NCBI GenBank assembly: GCA_021803025.1
Contig: JAJZQV010000005.1
Coordinates: 1-60,565 of the forward strand
Source: Actinomycetes bacterium
Lineage (GTDB): Bacteria > Actinomycetota > Actinomycetes > Propionibacteriales > Propionibacteriaceae
Direction of reading: 5' to 3'
Length of the DNA stretch: 60,565 bases
The position numbers and the translations under genes were made by a program. Positions 20,300 through 28,703 of the stretch are shown here, piece after piece. The notes beneath the pieces were generated by a model. That model saw only the letters and a list, made by a program, of their open reading frames with translations, did not search any database and was not told the origin of the DNA. The stretch's first letter is position 1, and every line of letters starts with the position of its first letter.

Positions 20300-21094
20300 C
20301 CGCCTGTACGTGCGGCACCGCACGTCGATCTCCAGCCTGGCCGGACCCGTCGCCTGCATCCCGTGGAACGCGTTCGGGCCCATCGCGACGACGTCGCGGA
20401 CCTCCTCGGCGCTCGCGTCGAGCGTGCGCGTGAACCGTGACGAGGAGAGGGGCTCGAACAGGCCGGACAGGGACTGCCTGAGCCGTCTGCCCTTGTCGGG
20501 GCCGAGGTCCAGCAGCCCGTACGTGGCCCTCACCGTCTCGAGGTGACCCGGCTCCGGCGTGACGACGACGAGGTGCCCGCCCGGTGCGAGCAGGCGCGAG
20601 AAGTCCGCGGGGTTCCGCGGGGCGAACACGCACAGCACCAGGTCGGCCGACCGGTCGGCGACGGGCAGCCCCCGCCACGTGTCGGCGACGACCGAGGCGA
20701 GTCGCGGATGGGCCGACGCCGCACGGCGCGCCGCAGCGACCGAGACGTCGGTGGCGATGCCGACGGCGTCCGGCAGGGCGTCGAGCGTCGCCGCCAGGTA
20801 CTGGCCGGTGCCGGCCCCCGCGTCGACGACCACGCGGGGCCGGAGGGCCGCTGCCGTCTCCGCGACCAGGGCGACGACATCCGCGTACAGCCCTTCCAGG
20901 ACGCGGCTCCGCGCCAGGAGCATCGAGCCGGTGTCCGCGTTCTTCGGCTGTGGCCGCCCGAGGAGGTTGAGGTGGCCCTGGCGCGCGACGTCGAACGTGT
21001 GCCCCGCGGGGCATCGGGCCTGGAGCGTTGCGAGGTCGAGGACGCCTCGGCAGGAGGGGCAGGTGAGCAGCCCCGCGGCGACGTCGAGGCTCAC
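20234..21094 (-). CDS. 23S rRNA (guanine-N1)-methyltransferase, RlmA family
   Basis: RlmA enzymes methylate G745 or G748 of 23S rRNA. The 286-residue protein has an N-terminal zinc finger (CPSC at residues 12-15, then RCPAGHTF). A Rossmann methyltransferase domain follows with motif I VVDAGAGTGQYL, and LGRPQPKNADTGSMLLARSR is characteristic of the family. Whether it is the I or II type (the latter linked to tylosin resistance) is not resolved. The GTG start overlaps the SURF1 stop by four bases, so the pair is translationally coupled. Confidence 0.87.
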   Translation of the reverse strand: MSLDVAAGLLTCPSCRGVLDLATLQARCPAGHTFDVARQGHLNLLGRPQPKNADTGSMLLARSRVLEGLYADVVALVAETAAALRPRVVVDAGAGTGQYLAATLDALPDAVGIATDVSVAAARRAASAHPRLASVVADTWRGLPVADRSADLVLCVFAPRNPADFSRLLAPGGHLVVVTPEPGHLETVRATYGLLDLGPDKGRRLRQSLSGLFEPLSSSRFTRTLDASAEEVRDVVAMGPNAFHGMQATGPARLEIDVRCRTYRRLQHAAHGEGDLPKREDGQDER

Positions 21095-21900
21095 GGACGC
21101 TCGTCGGCGGCCACGGGGTCGGGGGAGGACTGCGGCTGGGTCGCCGACGGGGCCTGCGCGGCTGATGCCGCCGCGGCCCTCAGCGTGCGCCGGGCGACGA
21201 TGTCACCTCGGATGAAGACGACGAGCCCGGTGAGCGCGATGCCGGTGAACATGAACCACTGCACCGCGTACCAGAAGTGCGGCCCGTCGTCGAGGGTGGG
21301 CGTCGCCACAGGGACGAACGGCCCGTCCTGGGCGGGGGTGACCTGCAGCAGGCCGATGTAGCCGTCGAGGACGTCCGTGCCGAGCCAGGTGCCGATCGCC
21401 GGGCCGTTGATGAGCCGTACGGCTCCGAGCGCTGGGGTGACCGCCTCTGTGGAGCCGTTCTCGCTGCGGCGCAGGTGACCCATCACCGTCACGGTGCCCG
21501 TCGGGGGAGCGGGGAGAGTCTCGGGCGGCGGCTCGCCCGCGGCGCGGACGATGAAGCCCCGGTCGACGAGGACGACCTCGCCATCAGTCGTACGGAGGGG
21601 GACGACCACCTCCGTACCGGTGGCCCCGTTGTTGGATCGGTAGCGGACCTCGAGCTGGTGGGCGGCGTCGAACGTCCCGGTGACGGTGACCCGCTGCCAC
21701 TGGTCGCCGTCCCTGACGGCTGCGTACCCGCGTTCCGACAAGGGGATGACAGGGTTGTTCTCGTGCGCGACGACGGTCGCGTTGGACGCCTTGCGCTGCT
21801 CGAGCCGGTGCAGCTGCCACTCGCCGAGGCGTACGAAGACACCTCCCAGCACGACGACGAAGACGAGCAGGCCGAGCCAGCGCAGCAGGAGTCGTCGCAC
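21091..21900 (-). CDS. SURF1-family cytochrome oxidase assembly protein
   Basis: SURF1 helps insert heme A into cytochrome c oxidase. The 269-residue protein has the two-helix topology of the family: an N-terminal helix followed by LGEWQLHRLEQRK, a large periplasmic domain with VLVDRGFIV, and a second helix after HFWYAVQWFMFTGIAL. A Ser/Pro/Ala-rich tail ends it. The GTG start lies 6 bases after TAGGCT, which fits a leaderless message. The product would work with CtaA and CtaB encoded near 2 kb. Confidence 0.92.
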   Translation of the reverse strand: MRRLLLRWLGLLVFVVVLGGVFVRLGEWQLHRLEQRKASNATVVAHENNPVIPLSERGYAAVRDGDQWQRVTVTGTFDAAHQLEVRYRSNNGATGTEVVVPLRTTDGEVVLVDRGFIVRAAGEPPPETLPAPPTGTVTVMGHLRRSENGSTEAVTPALGAVRLINGPAIGTWLGTDVLDGYIGLLQVTPAQDGPFVPVATPTLDDGPHFWYAVQWFMFTGIALTGLVVFIRGDIVARRTLRAAAASAAQAPSATQPQSSPDPVAADERP

Positions 21901-21960
21901 GTCCCGAGCCTAGTCGCGGGGGACTGGCCCGCCTGAGGCTCGTCGCCGTACGGTCAGGGC

Positions 21961-22461
21961 ATGCGCTACGCGATCTTCCTCAGGGGCGTCAACGTGGGCG
22001 GCATCAAGGTGCCTTCGGCCGACCTGAAGCGAGTCCTGGGCGACCTGGGGCTGGGTGAGGTCAAGACCTACGTGGCATCCGGCAACGTCACGTGCGTGTC
22101 GGACCTGACGGCGGCCGAGCTGCAACGCCAGGTCGAGGAAGCGCTCAGCAGCGCGTTCGGCTACGACGCGCACGTACAGGTCTTCTCGCACGACGCGCTC
22201 GCGACGATCGTCGACGGGTACCCGTTCGCGACCGACGTCGACCACCATCGCTACGTCGTGTTCTGTGACTCCTCGGTGACCGCCGACCAGCTGGGCCAGA
22301 TCGAGGCGGGGGACATGGAAGAGGTCGCCGCGTCCGGCCGGGTCGTCTACTGGCGCTGTCCCAAGGGCAGCACGCTCGACACGCCGTTCTCCAAGGCGAC
22401 CTCGGGGTTCAAGAGCCTCACGACGACCCGCAACCTCAACACCATCGAGAAGATGCTCTGA
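21961..22461 (+). CDS. DUF1697 family protein
   Basis: This 166-residue protein contains the hallmark N-terminus AIFLRGVNVGG, then VKTYVASGNV and the C-terminal TTRNLNTIEKML of DUF1697. Length is close to the family norm. No biochemical function is established. A TACGGT element lies 6 bases before the ATG with no ribosome site. It is divergent from SURF1, and both -10 elements fit in the 60-bp gap. Confidence 0.88.
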   Translation: MRYAIFLRGVNVGGIKVPSADLKRVLGDLGLGEVKTYVASGNVTCVSDLTAAELQRQVEEALSSAFGYDAHVQVFSHDALATIVDGYPFATDVDHHRYVVFCDSSVTADQLGQIEAGDMEEVAASGRVVYWRCPKGSTLDTPFSKATSGFKSLTTTRNLNTIEKML

Positions 22462-22532
22462 TCACCGGCCGGGGCGGCTGACGCGTGACGTGGCCCCGCG
22501 ACTCGAGCCGGTCGACGATGCCGGGAGCACGG

Positions 22533-22619
22533 GGCGTGGGGGTGCTCCTCGACACCCTGGTCGTACGGACGGTTCTCGTCCCCGCGTTGGCCCTCCTGCT
22601 GGACGACGCGTTCCGGCCG
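22533..22619 (+). pseudogene. Remnant of an MMPL-family transporter
   Basis: Within the 303-bp gap between the DUF1697 gene and the phosphofructokinase, one frame reads GVGVLLDTLVVRTVLVPALA and continues as LLLDDAFRP. This matches the last membrane helix of MMPL-type transporters (usual form G-x-x-x-A-x-D-T-L-x-V-R-T-x-L-V-P). Nothing upstream or downstream in any frame continues the protein, so only about 29 residues survive. The rest of the gap holds a TAGCCT element and a GGGAGG site serving the next gene. Confidence 0.6.
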
Positions 22620-22764
22620 GATCGGGCATCACCCGCGGCATATCGTGGACCCGGCAGAAGGCGGCGGCGACCTCGGGCCCACACTGCCCGCGCCCGGGAA
22701 GGTACGAATGCCGCAGAACGAGGTTCGCCGATAGCCTGATGCTCTCGTACGAGGGAGGCGGCAC

Positions 22765-23886
22765 ATGGCCAAGCGGGTCGGGATCCTTACCGCCGGAGGC
22801 GACAGCCCCGGTCTGAACGCGGCGATCCGCGGTTTCGGCAAGGCAGCCATCGGTCACCACGGCATGGAGCTCATCGGCTTCCGTGACGGCATACGGGGCC
22901 TCGTCGAGAACCGGCACGTGCCACTGGACAGCCACGCGCTGTCCGGGATCCTCACCATCGGCGGGACCGTGCTCGGCACGAGCCGCGACAAGGTGCACAA
23001 GATGGCCATCGACGGCGAGATCCGCGACATGCGCGAGGCGGTGCTCGAGAACTGCGAGAAGCTCAAGCTCGACGCGGTCGTCATGCTCGGCGGGGGTGGT
23101 ACGGCGAAGAACGCGCTGCGCCTGTGGGAGGCCGGGCTCAACGTCGTCACGCTGCCGAAGACGATCGACAACGACATCGCGCGTACGGACACGTCGTTCG
23201 GCTTCGCGACGGCGATGGAGATCGCGACGGATGCCATCGACCGGCTCCACTCGACGGCGCACAGCCACCACCGGATCATCCTCACGGAGATCATGGGGCA
23301 TCGGGCCGGCTGGCTCACCCTCGGTGCGGGCCTCGCCGGCGGTGCGGACGTCATCCTCCTGCCCGAGATCCCGTACTCCGTGGAGAGCGTCAGCGCGACC
23401 ATCAAGGAGCGCCTCAACCGCGGCAGCACGTTCAGCGTCGTCGCGGTGGCGGAGGGCGCGCGTGACCTCGGGGACAACGCCGACTACGTCGCCGCGGAGC
23501 TCCTCGTGAAGTCGTCCAAGACGCCGGAGGCGCAGGGCGCGGCACGTACCCACCTCGCCAACGTCGTGGACGCGCAGCGGGAGCACACGTTCAAGCTGGC
23601 CCGCGAGCTCGAGGCCGCCACGGGCCTGGAGAGCCGCGTGACGATCCTCGGCTACGTCCAGCGTGGCGGCATCCCGTGCGCGGCCGACCGGCTGCTGGGC
23701 TCCCGGCTCGGTACCGCAGCGGCAGACGCTGTGGCGCGCGGCGAGTTCGGGGTGATGGCCGCGGCGCGGGGCGACAGCTTCGAGCTCGTACCGCTGCCCG
23801 ACGTCGCCGGAAAGCTCAAGCTCGTACCGCTCGACCACGGCTGGGTCGAGTCGGCACGTCAGATCGGCACCGGGCTCGGCGACTGA
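22765..23886 (+). CDS. 6-phosphofructokinase with mixed ATP/PPi-type active site
   Basis: It phosphorylates fructose 6-phosphate to the 1,6-bisphosphate. The 373-residue protein has the family [13 protein letters not shown] start, catalytic PKTIDND (residues 131-137) and [10 protein letters not shown]. The Lys at 132 (E. coli PfkA position 124) is typical of PPi-dependent enzymes. However, the donor-site motif reads GGGGT (109-113): position 104 is Gly as in ATP enzymes, and position 103, normally Asp, is Gly. The phosphoryl donor is therefore uncertain. The ATG follows GGGAGG by about 7 bases. Confidence 0.9.
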   Translation: MAKRVGILTAGGDSPGLNAAIRGFGKAAIGHHGMELIGFRDGIRGLVENRHVPLDSHALSGILTIGGTVLGTSRDKVHKMAIDGEIRDMREAVLENCEKLKLDAVVMLGGGGTAKNALRLWEAGLNVVTLPKTIDNDIARTDTSFGFATAMEIATDAIDRLHSTAHSHHRIILTEIMGHRAGWLTLGAGLAGGADVILLPEIPYSVESVSATIKERLNRGSTFSVVAVAEGARDLGDNADYVAAELLVKSSKTPEAQGAARTHLANVVDAQREHTFKLARELEAATGLESRVTILGYVQRGGIPCAADRLLGSRLGTAAADAVARGEFGVMAAARGDSFELVPLPDVAGKLKLVPLDHGWVESARQIGTGLGD

Positions 23887-23914
23887 GGTCCTCAGGTCGC
23901 TGAGCCAGGCATGA

Positions 23915-25351
23915 TCAAGCCGCAGCGTTCTCCAGGTCCTGCGTCGAGATGTCGAACAGGACCCGTACGCACTCGTCGAGGCTGAAGCCGGCTCCCCCGT
24001 GGAGAGGGAAGATCCGGTCCTGGTCCGCGTCCGCCGCTGCCAGGGCATGCATCGCGAGCACCTGCGTGAGGTCGTCGACGTTGCGCCAGGCCTTGTAGCC
24101 GTCCGCGTCGACGCGGCGGCCGTCGGGCATCCGGAAGTCCCAGTGACGGGCGGTACCAGCAGGCGCAGGTCCGATGCGGAGGCCGCCCTCGTGCACGAGC
24201 GTGTGATGACGGCGGCACAGCAGGATCAGGTTGTCGAGGTCCGATGGACCGCCCTGTGACCAGGGAACGATGTGGTGCGCGTCGAGGTGCGTCGTGGTGT
24301 GACAGCCGGGGAACTGGCAGATCCCGCTGTCTCGGACTCTGACGGCACGACGCTGTGCTCTCGTGGCGAGACGCCTGGTACGGCCGAGGCTGAGCACCTC
24401 GCGACCCTTGCTGAGGAGCACTCCCTGCACATCGGCCGTACACATCAGCCTCTCGGCCGTGGCCGGCTCGATGGCCCCGTGGCCCTCGACGACGCACGTA
24501 CCGGCCTCGAGGGACGTTCCCGCGGGAACGCCCTCCTCAGGGCGTGAAGACGTTCCCGCGGGAACGCCCAGCGCCTCGGCGTTGACGTGGACCATGACCA
24601 CCGTGTGGTCGTCGGCCGGGTCACGCGGCTGGTGGTCGAGGTAGAGCGCCGCCACGTCGACCAACGCCTGCACGCGATCGGGAGCGCGCCACGTGCGCGG
24701 ATGGTCGCCGATGGCCACAGCCTCGGGGTCCGCAGCCTCGGGGTCCGCAGCGTCGACGGCCGCCTCGCGCACGGCAGCTTCCACAGCCGCGTCGACGAGC
24801 GCCGCCTCCTCTGCCGGAAGCACCACGCTGATCCGTACCATCCCGTCTCCGGTCGGCTGCGAGCTGTACCGACGCTCGGGAAGCGCCCGGATCCGGCTTC
24901 CTGACGCGAGGCGGTACGACGCCACCGTCCTGGCGAGCTGCGACGCCGTGAGCTCCATGGCGAGAGCGCACAGCTCGGCCTCGTCGACCAACCCTGCGAG
25001 GCGCGTCAGCTCCCGGACCTTCGAGTACGACAGCCGGCCCTGGCGGAACAGGTCGCTCGTGAGCGGCAGGTCACGCAGGGCGCGGGCCACCCGTACGTGC
25101 TCGCGCGCCACGGCCACGTTCATCGCGCACGCCCACGCAAGGTAGTGCGCCGTGGACCTGATGCCGTCGAAGTACGCGACCGCGCCCGTCTCGTCGAACC
25201 TGTTGACGAGCACGCAGAAGTCGTGGTCCAGGCTCGCCTGGGCCGCGGCGAGGCTCTGCAGCTCAAGGCCCAGCGCGTACGCCCTGTCGCACGGCCGGTC
25301 GAGGGTAGCGATGGAGGTGTCGGAGGGAACTGTGTCAACCGTGGTAGTCAT
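23915..25351 (-). CDS. 13E12-repeat family HNH endonuclease (DUF222-HNH)
   Basis: The protein of about 478 residues has an N-terminal DUF222 region (about residues 15-240) and a C-terminal HNH domain with CQFPGCHTTTHLDAHHIVPW and LCRRHHTLVHEGG, including the Cys and His metal ligands. Such genes occur in multiple copies in actinobacteria, and their role is unknown. Around residues 262-279 the chain contains two VPAGTS units encoded by perfect palindromes, an apparent insertion in a variable linker. An upstream in-frame GTG at 25372 would add seven residues. It is convergent with the phosphofructokinase gene. Confidence 0.88.
   Translation of the reverse strand: MTTTVDTVPSDTSIATLDRPCDRAYALGLELQSLAAAQASLDHDFCVLVNRFDETGAVAYFDGIRSTAHYLAWACAMNVAVAREHVRVARALRDLPLTSDLFRQGRLSYSKVRELTRLAGLVDEAELCALAMELTASQLARTVASYRLASGSRIRALPERRYSSQPTGDGMVRISVVLPAEEAALVDAAVEAAVREAAVDAADPEAADPEAVAIGDHPRTWRAPDRVQALVDVAALYLDHQPRDPADDHTVVMVHVNAEALGVPAGTSSRPEEGVPAGTSLEAGTCVVEGHGAIEPATAERLMCTADVQGVLLSKGREVLSLGRTRRLATRAQRRAVRVRDSGICQFPGCHTTTHLDAHHIVPWSQGGPSDLDNLILLCRRHHTLVHEGGLRIGPAPAGTARHWDFRMPDGRRVDADGYKAWRNVDDLTQVLAMHALAAADADQDRIFPLHGGAGFSLDECVRVLFDISTQDLENAAA
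24515..24530. repeat. Palindromic repeat copy 1, inside the HNH gene
   Basis: CGTTCCCGCGGGAACG is a perfect 16-bp palindrome within the coding sequence. Read on the minus strand in frame it encodes VPAGT(S). It shares its core with three other copies at 24551, 25476 and 25523. Confidence 0.85.
24551..24566. repeat. Palindromic repeat copy 2, inside the HNH gene
   Basis: This has the same 16-bp palindrome as the copy at 24515, starting 36 bp (12 codons) further on and in the same reading frame, again encoding VPAGTS. The identical phase means both units keep the HNH protein open. Confidence 0.85.
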
Positions 25352-25475
25352 GTTCTCAGTCAATACGAACACACTGACAATTCAGGGGCCCGACCGGCGC
25401 CGGAGCGAAAGCGGCCCGCGTGCAGCGGTCAGTGGGTTGCAAGCAGCACGGGGTAGCCGTCTCCCGGTTTCCTTG

Positions 25476-25497
25476 AGACGTTCCCGCGGGAACGTCT
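25476..25497. repeat. Palindromic repeat copy 3, intergenic
   Basis: The same core is extended to a perfect 22-bp palindrome (outer bases AGACG and CGTCT). It lies in the 248-bp gap between the HNH gene start and the 3' end of the old yellow enzyme gene. Confidence 0.85.
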
Positions 25498-25522
25498 TCG
25501 TGCCCCAGCGTGATGTCGCCTG

Positions 25523-25544
25523 CGACGTTCCCGCGGGAACGTCG
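25523..25544. repeat. Palindromic repeat copy 4, intergenic
   Basis: This second 22-bp perfect palindrome has the same core (outer bases CGACG and CGTCG), 47 bp after copy 3. The rest of this gap shows no gene. Confidence 0.85.
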
Positions 25545-25599
25545 AGAGCCTCGGTGTGTCGGCACGACACGCCACGCGAACGCCCGGGAAAGGCCAGGC

Positions 25600-26694
25600 T
25601 CAGTGGACCGGCTCGATGGCCGGCCAGCGGCCGCGGAGGTACGAGTCGGGGTAGCGGGCGTGGGTGTCCATGTCGAGCTCCGCGGCGGCGCGCAGCGGCC
25701 ACGAGGGCTCGCGCAGCGCGGCGCGACCCACGGCGACCAGGTCGGCGCGGCCCTCGTCGAGGATGGCCTGGGCCTTGACCGGGTCGGTGATCCTGCCTAC
25801 CGCGCAGACCCGCACTCCCGCCGCCCGGACGGCCGCCGCGAGCTTGACCTGGTAGTCCTCGTCCGTCGGCATGTGCGCCAGCACGTTGCCTCCGCTGGAG
25901 ACGTGGATGACGTCGACGCCGTGGTCGACCAGGACCGGCGCGAGCCGCACGGTGTCCGCGAGCGACCAGCCGTCCTCGACCCACTCGGTCGCGGAGATGC
26001 GTACGAAGAGGGGCTTCCCCTCCGGCCACACGCCGCGCACCGCGTCGACGACGTCGAGCAGGAGCTTCGTCCTGCCCTCGAAGCCACCCCCGTACACGTC
26101 GGTCCGGTGGTTCGACAGCGGGGACAGGAACTCGCTGATGAGGTAGCCGTGCGCACCGTGGATCTCGACGACGTCGAACCCGGCCTCGTCCGCGCGGCGG
26201 GCAGCCTGCGCGAACGCGTCGACGACGCCGGCGAGGTACTCGGCCGACGCCTCTGTGGGGGTGGCGAGCCCGGGGAACGGGACCGCGCTCGGCCCGAACG
26301 TCTCCCAGCCGTCGTCGTCGAGGGGTCGGGAGCCCGTCTTCCCGTGGTCCAGCTCGCTGTACGTGGACGCCTTGCGCCCGGCGTGGGCCAGCTGGATCCC
26401 CATCGCCGCGCCGTGCTCGTGGCAGAAGCCGACGATGTGCGTCCATGCGTCGCGCTGCTCGTCGTTCCAGATCCCCGTGCAGCTCGCGGTGATCCGCCCT
26501 TCGGGAAGGACGCCGGTGGCCTCGACGATGACGAGCCCGAACCCGCCGGTCGCGCGCGACCCGTAGTGGACGAGGTGCCAGTCGTTCGGCACGCCGTCCC
26601 GCTCGGACACCTGGTACTGGCACATGGGCGGCAGGACGATCCGGTTCTCGAGGGTGAGGTCGCGCAGGGTGATCGGGTCGAACAGCGAGGTCAT
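25600..26694 (-). CDS. Old yellow enzyme family NADH:flavin oxidoreductase, YqjM-like
   Basis: This FMN-dependent ene-reductase has 364 residues. Recognisable parts are the N-terminal NRIVLPPMCQYQ with the YqjM-type regulatory cysteine, the active-site HAGRKAS, EIHGAHGYLISEFLSP, and VAVGRAALREP near the C-terminal FMN phosphate site. The physiological substrate is unknown; the family reduces activated C=C bonds. The ATG at 26694 is 7 bases from TAGTCT with no ribosome site, which supports this start over one 11 codons upstream. Confidence 0.9.
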   Translation of the reverse strand: MTSLFDPITLRDLTLENRIVLPPMCQYQVSERDGVPNDWHLVHYGSRATGGFGLVIVEATGVLPEGRITASCTGIWNDEQRDAWTHIVGFCHEHGAAMGIQLAHAGRKASTYSELDHGKTGSRPLDDDGWETFGPSAVPFPGLATPTEASAEYLAGVVDAFAQAARRADEAGFDVVEIHGAHGYLISEFLSPLSNHRTDVYGGGFEGRTKLLLDVVDAVRGVWPEGKPLFVRISATEWVEDGWSLADTVRLAPVLVDHGVDVIHVSSGGNVLAHMPTDEDYQVKLAAAVRAAGVRVCAVGRITDPVKAQAILDEGRADLVAVGRAALREPSWPLRAAAELDMDTHARYPDSYLRGRWPAIEPVH

Positions 26695-26755
26695 GGAGCC
26701 CAGACTAGGGGGCCGCCCGCCTGGCATCCCCGCAGGGTCCAGCCCGATCCGGCTG

Positions 26756-27106
26756 TCAGCCCTCGCGCTCCCCGACGCGGTGCTTCGCGTCTGCTGGGCT
26801 CGGCTCGTCCACCTCGCCGGGGATGACGTCCGCCGAGGGCAGCGCAGGTCGCTCGGGCGCGTCTTCCGCCTGCCGTACGGCGGGCGCGCGTCGGTCAGTG
26901 TTGTTCGCGAGCAGGACCGCTGCGGCGGGAAGGAACACGGCCCCCAGCAGTGCGACGGCCTTCCACCAGCCGGGCACGACGAGCATCAGCCCGAAGCAGA
27001 TGACTCGGACGAGCATGGTCCACAGGTAGCGCCGCTGGCGACGTTCGAGGTCGTCCGAAGTGCTCAGGCGAGCATCGGTGATGACGACCTGCTCCGGTTG
27101 CGGCAC
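26756..27106 (-). CDS. DUF3099 membrane protein
   Basis: This 116-residue protein has two hydrophobic segments (about residues 29-66: LWTMLVRVICFGLMLV and VALLGAVFLPAAAVLLA) preceded by an Arg-rich RRQRRYLW stretch. This arrangement is that of DUF3099, an actinobacterial family of unknown function. The C-terminal half is acidic and Pro-rich, probably disordered. A TAGGCT element lies 6 bases before the GTG start. It is divergent from fabG with 66 bp between. Confidence 0.75.
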   Translation of the reverse strand: MPQPEQVVITDARLSTSDDLERRQRRYLWTMLVRVICFGLMLVVPGWWKAVALLGAVFLPAAAVLLANNTDRRAPAVRQAEDAPERPALPSADVIPGEVDEPSPADAKHRVGEREG

Positions 27107-27172
27107 GACCTCAGCCTATGTCGGGCGGCGCGGAATCGGCCCCCGCGGGGACTGGGCGCTAAGTTGCTCCCT

Positions 27173-27886
27173 GTGACCGGATCACCACGAAGCGCGCTCG
27201 TCACGGGCGCCAGCAAGGGCATCGGCCGCTCCATCGCCTCGCGCCTCGCGGCATCGGGCTACGCCGTGACGGGTACCTACCGCTCCGGGGGCGTCCCCGA
27301 CGGCGTCCTCGGCGTCCAGGCCGACATCACCGACGCGGGCCAGCTCGAGGCGGCCTTCGTCGCCGCCGAGCAGGCGCACGGCCCCGTCGAGGTGCTCGTG
27401 TGCAACGCGGGCATCACCGCCGACGGGCTCCTCATGCGGATGAGCGACGAGGCATGGGACTCCGTCATCGCGACCAACCTCACCGCCTCGTTCAGGCTCG
27501 CACGGCGCGCGAGCCGGGCGATGGTCAAGGGCCGGTACGGGCGCATCGTGTTCGTGTCTTCGGTCGTCGCCTTCCTCGGCTCTGCGGGACAGGTCAACTA
27601 CGCCGCGAGCAAGGCGGGCCTCGTGGGGCTCGCCCGCTCCCTCACCCGCGAGCTCGGGGGCCGTGGCATCACAGCGAACGTCGTGGCGCCCGGCTTCATC
27701 GAGACGGACATGACAGCTGCGCTCGACCAGGCGACGATCGAGTCGTACGAGAAGCGGATCCCCGCGGCCCGTCTCGGCTCCACGGACGACGTCGCGACCG
27801 CCGTCGAGTTCCTCGTCTCTGATGCCGCGGGCTACATCTCAGGCGCCGTGCTGCCCGTCGACGGCGGCCTCGGCATGGGCCACTAG
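27173..27886 (+). CDS. fabG: 3-oxoacyl-ACP reductase FabG (MabA-like)
   Basis: This short-chain dehydrogenase reduces 3-ketoacyl-ACP with NADPH in fatty acid elongation. The 237-residue protein has the cofactor loop VTGASKGIGRSIA, CNAGIT, catalytic YAASK (in QVNYAASKAGLVG) and the C-terminal GYISGAVLPVDGGLGMGH. The GTG at 27173 lies 7 bases after TAAGTT with no ribosome site, so the message is probably leaderless. fabI follows after 10 bp, matching the mabA-inhA order of mycobacteria. Confidence 0.94.
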   Translation: MTGSPRSALVTGASKGIGRSIASRLAASGYAVTGTYRSGGVPDGVLGVQADITDAGQLEAAFVAAEQAHGPVEVLVCNAGITADGLLMRMSDEAWDSVIATNLTASFRLARRASRAMVKGRYGRIVFVSSVVAFLGSAGQVNYAASKAGLVGLARSLTRELGGRGITANVVAPGFIETDMTAALDQATIESYEKRIPAARLGSTDDVATAVEFLVSDAAGYISGAVLPVDGGLGMGH

Positions 27887-27896
27887 GAGGAGCTGA

Positions 27897-28667
27897 ATGG
27901 GCATTCTCGAGGGCAAGCGGATCCTCGTCGCGGGCGTGACGCTGAACACCTCCATCGCCTACGCGGTGGCGGAGCTCGCGCAGCGTGAGGGCGCGACGGT
28001 GCTCGTGTCGAACTTCGGCCGCGCGCTCAATCTCACCCGACGCGTCGTGACGAAGCTCGACCCCGTGCCGCCCGTCCTGGAGCTCGACGTCACCAACGCC
28101 GAGCACCTCGCGGCGCTGCCCGACATGGTGCGGGAGCACGTGGACGGCCTCGACGGGCTCGTGCACTCCGTGGCCTACGCGAACCCTGAGACCGCGCTCG
28201 GGGGACACTTCCTCGACACGCCGTGGGAGGACGTCGGTACAGCGCTGCACGTCTCCGCGTACTCGATGGCCTCGCTCGTCCGTGCCGTGCGCCCGCTGCT
28301 GCAGCCGGGGGCCTCGGTCGTGGGGCTCACGTTCGACGCCACGGTCAGCTGGCCGATGTACGACTGGATGGGCGTGGCCAAGGCGGCGCTGGAGTCGACG
28401 TCGCGCTACCTGGCGCGCTACCTCGGCGAGTACGGCATCCGCTCCAACCTCATCTCGGCTGGCCCGGTGGACACCCTCGCGAAGAAGGCCATCCCCGGCG
28501 CCGACGAGCTGGACGGCGTGTGGGACACCAGGGCCGCGCTCGGCTGGGACAAGAGGGACCCGGAGCCGACCGCGAAGGCTGTCGTGGCGCTCCTCAGCGA
28601 CTACTTCCCGAAGACCACGGGCGAGATCGTCCACGTCGACGGCGGCGTCCACTCCACGGGGGCCTGA
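27897..28667 (+). CDS. fabI: Enoyl-ACP reductase FabI (InhA-like)
   Basis: It reduces trans-2-enoyl-ACP with NADH in the last step of fatty acid elongation. The 256-residue protein has the atypical SDR loop AGVTLNTSIAYAVA and the catalytic YDWMGVAKAALES (Tyr-x6-Lys), close to InhA. SNLISAGPVDTLAKKAIPGA forms the substrate loop. An AGGAGG site precedes the ATG by about 6 bases. It forms a two-gene operon with fabG. Confidence 0.95.
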   Translation: MGILEGKRILVAGVTLNTSIAYAVAELAQREGATVLVSNFGRALNLTRRVVTKLDPVPPVLELDVTNAEHLAALPDMVREHVDGLDGLVHSVAYANPETALGGHFLDTPWEDVGTALHVSAYSMASLVRAVRPLLQPGASVVGLTFDATVSWPMYDWMGVAKAALESTSRYLARYLGEYGIRSNLISAGPVDTLAKKAIPGADELDGVWDTRAALGWDKRDPEPTAKAVVALLSDYFPKTTGEIVHVDGGVHSTGA

Positions 28668-28703
28668 CGGGCCTGCAACCAAGGCGAGAGTAGGTTCTCA
28701 CTC

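Noticed and set aside
24515-25544. Possible CRISPR or plasmid-type iterons from the GC palindromes
   Set aside because: Spacing is irregular, two copies are coding, and no replication or cas gene is adjacent.
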